From: an uncultured Oscillospiraceae bacterium
Lineage (GTDB): Bacteria > Bacillota > Clostridia > Oscillospirales > Oscillospiraceae
Direction of reading: 5' to 3'
Assembly: GCA_944385195.1 (NCBI GenBank)
Contig: CALWWH010000066.1
Location: 1-15,142, forward strand
Length of the DNA stretch: 15,142 nt
In this document: positions 7,188 to 14,024 of the stretch, in pieces
Numbering within the stretch: position 1 is the first letter of the stretch
Layout of the letters: the number at the start of each line of letters is the position of its first letter
Notes under the pieces: generated by a model
The model's input: only the letters and a program-made list of their open reading frames with translations
Database searches by the model: none
What the model was told of the DNA's origin: nothing
Program-made: the position numbers and the translations under genes

Positions 7188-8573
7188 TCAGCCCTCCATG
7201 ATGGGGCCGCGGCCAGTGATGCCTTTGGTTTTCCACTTGCCGCGCTTGTAGATGATGGCGGTGATGAACGCGCCGAGAACCCAGACAGCCAGCAGGGAGA
7301 TGAAAATCACATCGGGAACCCCGGGGAAGAGATAAGCCAGGCCGTAAGCCAGAGGCAGACGGATAACGACAGTGGTAATCAGGCTGACCCACATGGGACT
7401 CATGGTATCGCCTGCACCGCGCATGGCCCCGGAGAGAACCTGAGTGACGGCCATGAACAGGTAGCCGCAGGCCAGCAGACGGATCATACTGGAGGAATAG
7501 TCGATGACCTCCGGCGTGTTGGTAAAGAGCCTCATCAGTGCACGGCCGAAGATCAATATGCCGGCGACCATGACGACGGTGACAGCCAAAGTGACAAATA
7601 TGCCCTGCTTGGCGCCCTTCTCGACGCGTTCAATCTGACCGGCGCCGATGTTCTGTCCCACGTAGGTGGTGAGGGCCATACCGAAGCTGAAGATGGGCAT
7701 CATGGCGAAACCATCGATGCGCATGACGATGACGTTGCAGGCGATGACCATCTCGCCGAAACTGTTGGTCAGGGACTGGACGGCGATCATCGCCAGGGAG
7801 AAGATGGCCTGGGTGATGCCGGAGGGCAGCCCCAGACGGATGACGCTCGTCATATACTGCTTGTGGGGGGCCAGATACTTGAGCTTCATATCGAACTCGT
7901 TGGTCATAGCCTTGAGCCGGAAAAAGCAGAGCACCGCAGAGACAAACTGCGCGATGATGGTGGCCAGAGCCACGCCAGGGACGCCAAGACCCAGACCGGC
8001 GACAAACCAGACGTCCAGGACAATGTTCAGCAGGCAGGCCACCAGCAGGTACAGCAGAGAGGAGAAAGAGTCGCCCATACCGCGGAGCATGCCGGAGAAG
8101 ATGTTGTAATAGTTGGAACCGGCGATGCCGATGAAGAAGATGTTCAGATACCCCTCACACCAGTCGATGATGGAGGCCGGCGTATCCAGCAGTTCCAGCA
8201 GAGGCCGGGAGATCAGCGGGCCGACAATCATGATAAAGACGGCGGAGATGGCAGTCAGGGTGATGCAGTTGCCAATGGAGGCGGACAGCCCTTCCCGATC
8301 TTTGGCGCCGAAGTACTGACTAACCATGATACCGGCGCCCGTGGCAATGCCCATAAAGAGTACCAGCAGAAGGTTGAAAATAGGCATGGCGCTGCCGACG
8401 GCAGCCAACGCGTTGTCGCCCACATACTTGCCGACCACGATGGAGTCCACGGTGTTGTACAGCTGCTGGACGATGTTGCCGATGAGCATTGGAATAGCAA
8501 ATTGCAGGATATTCTTCCAAGGAGTTCCAACAGTCATGTCGCGGGCCGCAAACAGGTTGCTGATTTTGCTCAA
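7188..8573 (-). CDS. MATE-family multidrug/toxin exporter
   Basis: A 461-residue inner-membrane transporter of the MATE (NorM/DinF-like) family, which expels cationic drugs, toxins or metabolites using a Na+ or H+ gradient. About twelve hydrophobic segments in two similar halves are visible. The N-terminal pattern MTVGTPWKNILQFAIPMLIG followed by QQLYNTVDSIVVGKYVG is typical of Firmicutes MATE proteins, as are the loop GAKDREG and the second-half motif ALTTYVGQNIGAG near residue 300. The reading frame starts at TTG (8573-8571), with AGAGGT about 9 bases upstream; the first in-frame ATG is at residue 13 and has no comparable ribosome site. It is a single-gene unit with its own promoter and terminator, convergent with eno. 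The substrate cannot be read from the sequence. Confidence 0.93.
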   Translation of the reverse strand: MSKISNLFAARDMTVGTPWKNILQFAIPMLIGNIVQQLYNTVDSIVVGKYVGDNALAAVGSAMPIFNLLLVLFMGIATGAGIMVSQYFGAKDREGLSASIGNCITLTAISAVFIMIVGPLISRPLLELLDTPASIIDWCEGYLNIFFIGIAGSNYYNIFSGMLRGMGDSFSSLLYLLVACLLNIVLDVWFVAGLGLGVPGVALATIIAQFVSAVLCFFRLKAMTNEFDMKLKYLAPHKQYMTSVIRLGLPSGITQAIFSLAMIAVQSLTNSFGEMVIACNVIVMRIDGFAMMPIFSFGMALTTYVGQNIGAGQIERVEKGAKQGIFVTLAVTVVMVAGILIFGRALMRLFTNTPEVIDYSSSMIRLLACGYLFMAVTQVLSGAMRGAGDTMSPMWVSLITTVVIRLPLAYGLAYLFPGVPDVIFISLLAVWVLGAFITAIIYKRGKWKTKGITGRGPIMEG

Positions 8574-8606
8574 AACGAACCGACCTCTTTCTTATTCAAA
8601 ATTTGA

Positions 8607-8634
8607 GCCCATCTCGATTTTCAGCGGGATGGGC
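8607..8634 (-). promoter_or_regulatory. Inverted repeat in the MATE leader
   Basis: GCCCATC (8607-8613) and GATGGGC (8628-8634) are 7-bp inverted arms with a 14-base loop, between the predicted -10 and the ribosome site of the MATE gene. It could be a leader hairpin or a repressor operator; no T-run follows, so it is unlikely to be a terminator. Confidence 0.4.
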
Positions 8635-8650
8635 GGTCTTGATCACAGGA

Positions 8651-8679
8651 AGAATAGCATAATTTCAAAGGTGAATCAA
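8651..8679 (-). promoter_or_regulatory. Predicted promoter of the MATE gene
   Basis: Read on the minus strand: -35 TTGATT (8679-8674), 17-base spacer ending TTATGC, -10 TATTCT (8656-8651), with an extended -10 TG. The leader would be about 70 bases and contains the 8607-8634 inverted repeat. Confidence 0.55.
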
Positions 8680-8729
8680 CAAAAAAATAAAAATAGGAGC
8701 GTATTTTGAAGCAATTTGGATGATTGCAT

Positions 8730-8773
8730 AAAAACCCGCAGCCTGTGTCCCTGAAAAGCGCACAGACTGCGGG
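8730..8773 (-). terminator. Terminator of the flavodoxin-fold gene
   Basis: CCCGCAG-C-CTGTG (8735-8747) pairs with CACAG-A-CTGCGGG (8761-8773), with one mismatch and a 13-base loop. On the minus strand it ends in GGGTTTTTATG. The plus strand also has CTTTT after the stem, so it may work both ways. Confidence 0.85.
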
Positions 8774-8783
8774 CTTTTGTGTG

Positions 8784-9773
8784 TTACTGTTTCATATTCT
8801 CCACGAAGTCCTTGGGATCGAGGACGGGGATGCCGTCGTACTGGGCCATGAAGCCGGGGATCTCGGCCCCGCGCTGGACGATGACTTCCATGACGTGGGG
8901 GCCAAAGCTGTTGATCTCCAGGTGATGGTCCAGCACGCCCTGGGGCCGCAGACGGGCCTGGTTGATCTGCTCGGGGCTGTACTGCACCCGGATTTCCCCG
9001 TCCACAATCTCCAGCGTGCCCGCCATGCCGCAGATCGGGCACTCGACGGTCGTGCCGCCCTTGAGGGTGACCAGATCGTTGTGGCACAGGGGACAGTGGC
9101 CCTGGCTTTTGCCCATCCAGGGCACCTCGTAGCGGTTTTGCCCGATGGCCTTGGCCACGTGCTCGCCCATGGCGGTCAGATCGGCGGTCAGGGCCGGGTC
9201 AAAGAAGGGCTTGACCCGGTCGCCCATGTCGTAGACGTTGATCTGATCCACGGGCGTCATCTGCATGGAGAAGCCGAACAGGTGCATATTGGGCAGGCCC
9301 ATGCTGGTCCAGTTCTCGGTGCGCGCGCCGCCCACGGAGATGTAGCCCAGAAAACGGTCCTTGAATAGGCGCGGGTCCAGCAGCTCCTCGCCGCTCTTGC
9401 CCGCGGCGATGCGCTGGGCCTGGACGTCCTCCATCTGGGCCCGGTCATGGGAGGGGCCCATGCGGTCGACCAGGTTCTTAAACTGCCCCGTGGGGCCGAG
9501 GACATAGACCGGCGCGGCGAGGATGATGCCGTCGGCCTCTAAAATGGCGTTCTCCACGAAGGCAAAGTCGTCTTTGATTACGCAGCGGGAGGGGCCGCCC
9601 TTTTCGCGGCGCTTGTCGCAGGCCCCGCAGCCGGTGCAGTGGGTGATTTTTAGGTGCATGGTGTTGAGGAACATAACCTCAGCCCCCGCAGCCTGGGCGC
9701 CCAAAAGCGCCTGCTTGACGCAGATGTCGCAGTTTTGATCCTTGCGGCCGAAGGATAATCCTAATACTTTCAT
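8784..9773 (-). CDS. Flavodoxin-fold NAD(P)H-dependent oxidoreductase with cysteine cluster and zinc ribbon
   Basis: A 329-residue cytoplasmic protein. Residues 1-200 are an NADPH-dependent FMN reductase / iron-sulfur flavoprotein-like domain: MKVLGLSFGRKDQNCDIC at the N terminus, CTGCGACDKRREKGG from Cys46 (C-x2-C-x2-C-x11-C, Cys46, 49, 52 and 64), and the flavin-site pattern GIILAAPVYVLGPTGQFKNL at 82-101. Residues 226-250 are a zinc-ribbon-like element (CPLC at 227-230, CPIC at 245-248), followed by about 80 residues I do not recognise. It probably reduces a substrate or passes electrons through bound FMN; whether the first cysteine group holds an Fe-S cluster or zinc is not decidable here. 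The ATG follows GGAGG at 9 bases. It is monocistronic, divergent from cca, with a strong promoter and its own terminator. Substrate unknown. Confidence 0.85.
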   Translation of the reverse strand: MKVLGLSFGRKDQNCDICVKQALLGAQAAGAEVMFLNTMHLKITHCTGCGACDKRREKGGPSRCVIKDDFAFVENAILEADGIILAAPVYVLGPTGQFKNLVDRMGPSHDRAQMEDVQAQRIAAGKSGEELLDPRLFKDRFLGYISVGGARTENWTSMGLPNMHLFGFSMQMTPVDQINVYDMGDRVKPFFDPALTADLTAMGEHVAKAIGQNRYEVPWMGKSQGHCPLCHNDLVTLKGGTTVECPICGMAGTLEIVDGEIRVQYSPEQINQARLRPQGVLDHHLEINSFGPHVMEVIVQRGAEIPGFMAQYDGIPVLDPKDFVENMKQ

Positions 9774-9801
9774 GGGGGGTGACCTCCTAGTGTTTTTTGT
9801 G

Positions 9802-9831
9802 ATTATAGCATATTTGCCTTCAGAGCGTCAA
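9802..9831 (-). promoter_or_regulatory. Predicted strong promoter of the flavodoxin-fold gene
   Basis: Read on the minus strand: -35 TTGACG (9831-9826), 18-base spacer ending TATGC, consensus -10 TATAAT (9807-9802) with an extended TG. This is the closest match to consensus in the window. Confidence 0.75.
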
Positions 9832-9867
9832 TGGGCGCCTGGAAGGGAGGAAGAACAGAATCAAAAT

Positions 9868-9896
9868 TTGACTTTCGGTGCAAAATGCGCTATGCT
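9868..9896 (+). promoter_or_regulatory. Predicted promoter of cca
   Basis: -35 TTGACT (9868-9873), 17-base spacer, -10 TATGCT (9891-9896). The start near 9903 lies after an upstream in-frame ATG at 9878, which supports the ATG at 9917 as the true start. Confidence 0.6.
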
Positions 9897-9916
9897 GTTG
9901 CCCAGGAGGGATGATG

Positions 9917-10909
9917 ATGGCGCGATTGGAGATGCCAACGTCCATTTGGATGCTGGTGCAGGAGCTGGAAAAGGCTGGGTATGAGACCTGGGCGGTGGGT
10001 GGCTGTGTCCGCGATGGCTTGCTGGGACAGCTGCCCCATGACTGGGATCTGACCACAGCGGCTCGGCCGGAGACAATGCTGGCGCTGCTGCCGCAGGCGA
10101 TTCCAACGGGCCTTGCCCACGGGACGGTGACGGTGCCCACGCAGGCCGGGCCCATCGAGGTGACGACCTTTCGCGCCGAGACCGGTTACGCGGACCATCG
10201 GCGGCCAGATGCGGTAGAGTTTTTGACCCAAATTGAAGGCGACCTCGCCCGGCGGGACTTTACGGTCAATGCCATGGCCTGGCATCCGGGCCGCGGCCTG
10301 CGCGATCCCTTTGACGGACAGGGGGACTTGCAGCGCAGGGTCCTGCGCTGCGTTGGCGACCCGGACTGCCGCTTCCGGGAGGATGCCCTGCGAATGCTGC
10401 GGGCCGTGCGCTTTGCAGCGCGGCTGGGGTTTGAGATCGAGCCCCGGACGGCGGCTGCCCTGGACAGGCACAGCCATGAGGTGGGCTATGTAGCCCACGA
10501 GCGGATCTTTGCGGAATTGGGCGGGATTCTGGGGGCTGGTGGCGCAGGGCTGGCCCAGGGCTACCCGGAACTGCTGCGGACTGCGTGCCAAAGGCTGCCG
10601 CTGCCCGCCTCCCGCCACGCCATGCGCACCTGGCGCAGTCAGCTGGGCGATGAGAATGCAGCCCAGCTGCTGCGGTGGTGCAGCGTATATGGACAACAGG
10701 ACACCCAAAAGGCGGCGGCGCTCCTAGAGCAGCTCCAAAAAGAACAGACCCAGATCAAGCCGGACATTGACGGCCAGGCGCTGATGGCTCTGGGAATTCC
10801 CCCCGGCCCGGAAATGGGGCAGGTGTTCTGCAAGCTTCGCGCCGCCATTGAAGCCGGTGCGGTCGAAAACCGGCGGGAGCAGCTGATTGCCTGGCTGCGG
10901 CGTCCGTGA
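9917..10909 (+). CDS. cca: Short CCA-adding tRNA nucleotidyltransferase (class II) lacking the HD domain
   Basis: A 330-residue enzyme that builds or repairs the 3' CCA end of tRNAs from CTP and ATP. The class II head and neck are intact: motif A VGGCVRDGLLG (27-37) with the metal-binding pair Asp42 and Asp44 (DWD), motif B LARRDFTVNAMAW (110-122), motif C DPFDGQGDL (130-138), motif D FREDALRMLRAVRFAARLGF (153-172) and motif E ERIFAEL (195-201). The usual total is about 400-450 residues; here the sequence passes from PELLRTACQRLPLPASRHA almost directly to a normal C-terminal tail (DGQALMALGIPPGPEMGQ), so the HD-type domain found in many homologues is absent. Three ATGs in a row follow AGGAGG; the third (9917) has a 7-base spacing. 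Whether it adds CCA, only CC or only A cannot be told. Monocistronic. Confidence 0.93.
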   Translation: MARLEMPTSIWMLVQELEKAGYETWAVGGCVRDGLLGQLPHDWDLTTAARPETMLALLPQAIPTGLAHGTVTVPTQAGPIEVTTFRAETGYADHRRPDAVEFLTQIEGDLARRDFTVNAMAWHPGRGLRDPFDGQGDLQRRVLRCVGDPDCRFREDALRMLRAVRFAARLGFEIEPRTAAALDRHSHEVGYVAHERIFAELGGILGAGGAGLAQGYPELLRTACQRLPLPASRHAMRTWRSQLGDENAAQLLRWCSVYGQQDTQKAAALLEQLQKEQTQIKPDIDGQALMALGIPPGPEMGQVFCKLRAAIEAGAVENRREQLIAWLRRP

Positions 10910-10919
10910 GATAGGAACA

Positions 10920-10955
10920 AAACGAGAGGACTTGCTCTGGCAAGTCCTCTCGTTT
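10920..10955. terminator. Hairpin terminator between convergent cca and esterase genes
   Basis: A 16-bp perfect stem, AAACGAGAGGACTTGC (10920-10935) with 10940-10955, around loop TCTG. The stem ends in CGTTT on the plus strand and CGTTTTG on the minus strand. It lies 10 bases after the cca stop and about 95 bases after the esterase stop, so it may serve both. Confidence 0.8.
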
Positions 10956-11049
10956 GAACTGTCGCCCTGTGTTTGCGCTGCACACCGCGCCGAGCAAAAC
11001 GCGGGATGCAGGCAACACAAAAAAGGAGACAATGAATATTGAAGGGGCG

Positions 11050-12588
11050 TTAGAAGGTGACCTTCATGGGGCGCTTGCGCATCATGGCGAACATGTCGGG
11101 CGCATGCTTCTCATGCAGCGCCTGCAAGGCAGTGTCGGCGTCGTTCTTCGCCTGGCTGACCTTGTCGAAGTACATGGTCGCACGGGTGTCGGTCTTGAAA
11201 GCGGGCCAGTTAGCCAGGCCCTCACCGTTGGGGCTGCCGGTATGGGCAAAGGCCATGTAGGCGCCGAAGTAGGCGTTCTCCAGGTCATCGCAGCCCTCGC
11301 CGTTGCAGATGGCGACCAGGTTGGCGTTGTGGAAAGCAAAGGGGATATCCGCGCAGTGCCATGCTGGAGTGCCGCCGTTGTAGGGGAAGTCGTAGGTAAA
11401 CAGATAGCAGAAGGTATCGGCAGTGCAGTCCTCGGCGCGCTTTTGCACGAAGTCCAGAACGCCGGCGCGGTTGGCCATGCAGGCCAGGACCAGCTCGTTC
11501 TTGTCGGGGAAGACCTTCTTGAACTGCGCAATCATCTCGTCGGTGGCCTCACCAAACTGCTCCGCCAGGATCTCATGCCGCTTCTCGACGGGGACCTCGT
11601 CCTTGTAGGGGACGTTGTTCATCATGGCGCCCATCTCGGCGATGACGGTGCCGACCATCAGCGGGACGGTCTTGGCGTGCTCGGTGTAGCCGACCTCCCA
11701 GGGGCTGCCCACATACCAGTCGTTCTTGACCGGGGCCCAGCCGCCCATGGGGCCTGCCAGACCCAGCTCCGTCAGCTTCGGAGAGATGGCGTGATCAGCC
11801 TTGACCAGCTCGTCATAGGAGACCGTTTGCAGGATCTCGACGCCAGTGCCGCCCAGCTGCTTGATGAGCATCTCGGCGATCTCGCGGTCATGGCGGACGG
11901 ACTCGCGATAGCGGCCGGCGCCGCCGGACATCATGATGCCCTTATGGAACAGGCCGTCTGCTGCGGGCGTTTGCAGCAGGGACAGAACCTTGCCGCCGCC
12001 GCCGGACTGACCGAAGATGGTGACGTTGTCAGGGTCGCCGCCGAAGCCGGCGATGTTGTCGCGGATCCACTCCAGCGCGCAGACGATATCCGCCTGACCG
12101 GCGTTGCCGGAGTTTTTAAACTCCTCGCCGAAGGAGGACAGGTCAAAGTAGCCCAGGATGTTCAGGCGGTGGTTGATGGTGACAACAACCACGTCGCCGT
12201 ACTCGGCCATGTTTGCGCCGTCATAGGCGACCATCTCAATCGAGGAACCGGCCGCATAGCCGCCGCCGTGCAGCCAGACCATGACGGGCTTTTTGCCCTC
12301 CAGGGACTTGGACCAGACGTTCAGACTCAGGCAGTCCTCGTTCTCGACCCAGAAACGGTGGGGGATCATGAGGTCCATGTTGGGAGAGTTGGGGCTCATC
12401 AGCGGAGCGACGTAGCCGTAGCTGGAAGCTTCGACCACACCCTCCCAGGGAGCGACAGGCTCAGGCGGCATAAACCGCTTGGCGGTGGCGTACTTAACGC
12501 CGTAGAAGCAATTCATCCCGTCGAGCTGGAAGCCGCGCAGCGTGCCGGCCTTGGTCTGGACGAGAACTTTGTCGTTAAACTGTCTCAT
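11050..12588 (-). CDS. Type-B carboxylesterase (COesterase family)
   Basis: A 512-residue alpha/beta-hydrolase that cleaves carboxylic esters. Family landmarks in order: GTLRGFQLDGMNCFYGVKYA near the N terminus, ENEDCLSLNVW at 82-92, the oxyanion-hole motif VWLHGGGYAAGS (104-115), nucleophile Ser195 in FGQSGGGGK, probable acid Glu318 in VGTVIAEMG, and His411 in AWHCADIPFAF. No signal peptide or membrane segment is visible, so it should be cytoplasmic and act on imported or internal esters. The nucleophile elbow is G-Q-S-G-G-G where G-E-S-A-G-G is usual. The ATG follows AAAGGGG at 9 bases. It has its own promoter and is convergent with cca. The natural substrate is unknown; a dietary, drug or plant ester is possible, but this is inference. 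Confidence 0.92.
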   Translation of the reverse strand: MRQFNDKVLVQTKAGTLRGFQLDGMNCFYGVKYATAKRFMPPEPVAPWEGVVEASSYGYVAPLMSPNSPNMDLMIPHRFWVENEDCLSLNVWSKSLEGKKPVMVWLHGGGYAAGSSIEMVAYDGANMAEYGDVVVVTINHRLNILGYFDLSSFGEEFKNSGNAGQADIVCALEWIRDNIAGFGGDPDNVTIFGQSGGGGKVLSLLQTPAADGLFHKGIMMSGGAGRYRESVRHDREIAEMLIKQLGGTGVEILQTVSYDELVKADHAISPKLTELGLAGPMGGWAPVKNDWYVGSPWEVGYTEHAKTVPLMVGTVIAEMGAMMNNVPYKDEVPVEKRHEILAEQFGEATDEMIAQFKKVFPDKNELVLACMANRAGVLDFVQKRAEDCTADTFCYLFTYDFPYNGGTPAWHCADIPFAFHNANLVAICNGEGCDDLENAYFGAYMAFAHTGSPNGEGLANWPAFKTDTRATMYFDKVSQAKNDADTALQALHEKHAPDMFAMMRKRPMKVTF

Positions 12589-12666
12589 GGTAGATGACCC
12601 CTTTCAAATTGTCATAATACCGGTGCTGCGGCAGGACATAGCGCCACAGCAAAGCACCTTACTGTT

Positions 12667-12695
12667 AGAATACCTGAATCATGAGGCAAAGTCAA
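12667..12695 (-). promoter_or_regulatory. Predicted promoter of the carboxylesterase
   Basis: Read on the minus strand: -35 TTGACT (12695-12690), 17-base spacer, -10 TATTCT (12672-12667). The leader would be about 70 bases. Confidence 0.6.
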
Positions 12696-12750
12696 GGCAG
12701 TGATGCGACATTTTGACTATAGCTCACCGTTAAATTGGGACATCTGGCCC

Positions 12751-12765
12751 TGTGCGAGGTGCACA
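12751..12765. promoter_or_regulatory. Small inverted repeat upstream of the dehydratase genes
   Basis: TGTGC-gaggt-GCACA, a perfect 5-bp inverted repeat with a 5-base spacer, about 55 bases before the -10 of the dehydratase-family genes. It has the size and place of an activator or repressor site, but such short repeats also occur by chance. The rest of the 274-base gap between the esterase and the dehydratase genes holds only the promoters listed. Confidence 0.25.
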
Positions 12766-12820
12766 AAAACCGGGGAAAAATGTAGTAAAAACGAGCAATG
12801 CATTTTTGGCCATTTTCTTT

Positions 12821-12826
12821 TATAAT
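12821..12826 (+). promoter_or_regulatory. -10 element of the dehydratase-family gene pair
   Basis: Consensus TATAAT 37 bases before the ATG. The sequence 17 bases upstream (ATGCAT) is a poor -35, which would fit a promoter that needs an activator; this is inference. Confidence 0.5.
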
Positions 12827-12862
12827 GTAGCCGAAGAACCATTAGAAAAGGAGCGTGAACCT

Positions 12863-14023
12863 ATGGGGATCCGAAGCTGTGCCCTGGCCTGCCAAGCTTT
12901 CGCGGCGCTGCGGGCTGCCTACACCGACCGGGATGCTGCCGCGCGCCGTTGGAGGGCGGAGGGAAAGAAAGTCGTGGCCAAGCTGGGCTGCGATGTGCCT
13001 GATGAGCTGCTGCTGGCGGCGGATTTGATGCCGCTGCAAGTCTACGCCGATCCGGCCAAGCCCTTGACCCAGACCGATACCTATCTGGAGTTTGCCTTTG
13101 ACCCGGTGGTGCGGGCGCAATTTGAGCGCATCATCGATGGAACCTATGCCGGGCTGGCCGATTTTCTGGCCGTGTCCAACTCCACAGACGTGATCATCCG
13201 CACCTACCTCTATCTGCGCCAGCTGCACCGGGTGGAGCCGGAGCGCCAGATGCCGCAGATCGCTTTCATCGACTGGCTCTTTACCCGAAACCGCCTGCAT
13301 CAGGTGCGCAATGAGCACACATTGCAGCTTTTCCGGGAGCAGGTGGAGCAGTGGAGCGGCAAGCCGGTCACCGACGAGGCCATCGAGGCTGCCGCCGCCC
13401 TGTGCAACGCCGGCCGCGCCGCGCTGCGCCGCATCGGCGCCCTGCGCAAAGCGGCCAAGATCAGCGGTACAGAGGCCCTGGTCATCATCGGCGCAGCGGG
13501 GTTTATGGACCGCAAAGAGCACACGGATCTATGCAATGCCGTGGCAGACGCCGCTGAAACCTGGCCCGTCATCGCCGGCCCGAAGGTCTTCGTTACCGGC
13601 AGCAACCAGGAGGATCTGGGCCTGTATGAGCGCATCGAATCCGCCGGCGCCGTGGTGGTGAGCGAGGACTTTGACTGGGGCGACCGCTATTACGACCGGG
13701 ACTACGACCTGAGTCTGCCGCCCATCCGGGCCATCGTTGACCGCTATATGCTGCGGGAGTTCAGCAGCAAGAAGGCCTTTGTCTCCCAGCGCGTGGCGGC
13801 GCTGGAGCGGGAAGTCGCCGCTGCGGGCGCGCAGGCGGTCGTGTTCTATAACCACATCTACGAAGAGGCCGCCAGCTGGGACTACCCCTCCCAGAAGCAG
13901 ATGCTGGACGCCAAGGGGATTCCCAGCGCCAACTTCTGCAAGATGCAGTGGCCCATCGGCAAAAATGCAGGCCTGGACGAGGCCATCAACGCCTTTATCA
14001 CAGGGCTGAAGGGAGGCTTTTGA
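12863..14023 (+). CDS. 2-hydroxyacyl-CoA dehydratase / benzoyl-CoA reductase family subunit with degenerate cluster site
   Basis: A 386-residue protein of the HgdB/FldC/BcrC family, whose classical members form heterodimers carrying [4Fe-4S] clusters that remove water from 2-hydroxyacyl-CoAs or reduce benzoyl-CoA. The family pattern is clear: KLGCDVPDELLLAADLMPLQ (41-59), VRAQFERIIDGTYAGLADF (83-101), the NxxD turn at 106-109, FIDWLFTRNR (135-144), ALVIIGAAGFMDRKE (205-219), VFVTGSNQEDLGLYE (242-256), VSEDFDWGDRYYD (266-278), and YPSQKQMLDAKGIPSANF near the C terminus. Of the expected cluster cysteines only Cys43 is seen; the others are replaced in EFAFDPVVRA, NSTD and EEAASWDYP. The ATG follows AAGGAG at 9 bases. 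One base separates its stop from the next ATG, so the two proteins are surely made together. The exact reaction is unknown. Confidence 0.85.
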   Translation: MGIRSCALACQAFAALRAAYTDRDAAARRWRAEGKKVVAKLGCDVPDELLLAADLMPLQVYADPAKPLTQTDTYLEFAFDPVVRAQFERIIDGTYAGLADFLAVSNSTDVIIRTYLYLRQLHRVEPERQMPQIAFIDWLFTRNRLHQVRNEHTLQLFREQVEQWSGKPVTDEAIEAAAALCNAGRAALRRIGALRKAAKISGTEALVIIGAAGFMDRKEHTDLCNAVADAAETWPVIAGPKVFVTGSNQEDLGLYERIESAGAVVVSEDFDWGDRYYDRDYDLSLPPIRAIVDRYMLREFSSKKAFVSQRVAALEREVAAAGAQAVVFYNHIYEEAASWDYPSQKQMLDAKGIPSANFCKMQWPIGKNAGLDEAINAFITGLKGGF

Positions 14024-14024
14024 G

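Noticed and set aside
10954..12597. A 547-codon open frame on the plus strand, with an AAAAAGGAGACAATG start-like site at about 11032
   Set aside because: It lies wholly opposite the carboxylesterase, which has clear catalytic motifs; the antisense product (rich in Gly, Val, Asp, His) matches nothing and is the normal mirror of GC-rich coding DNA.
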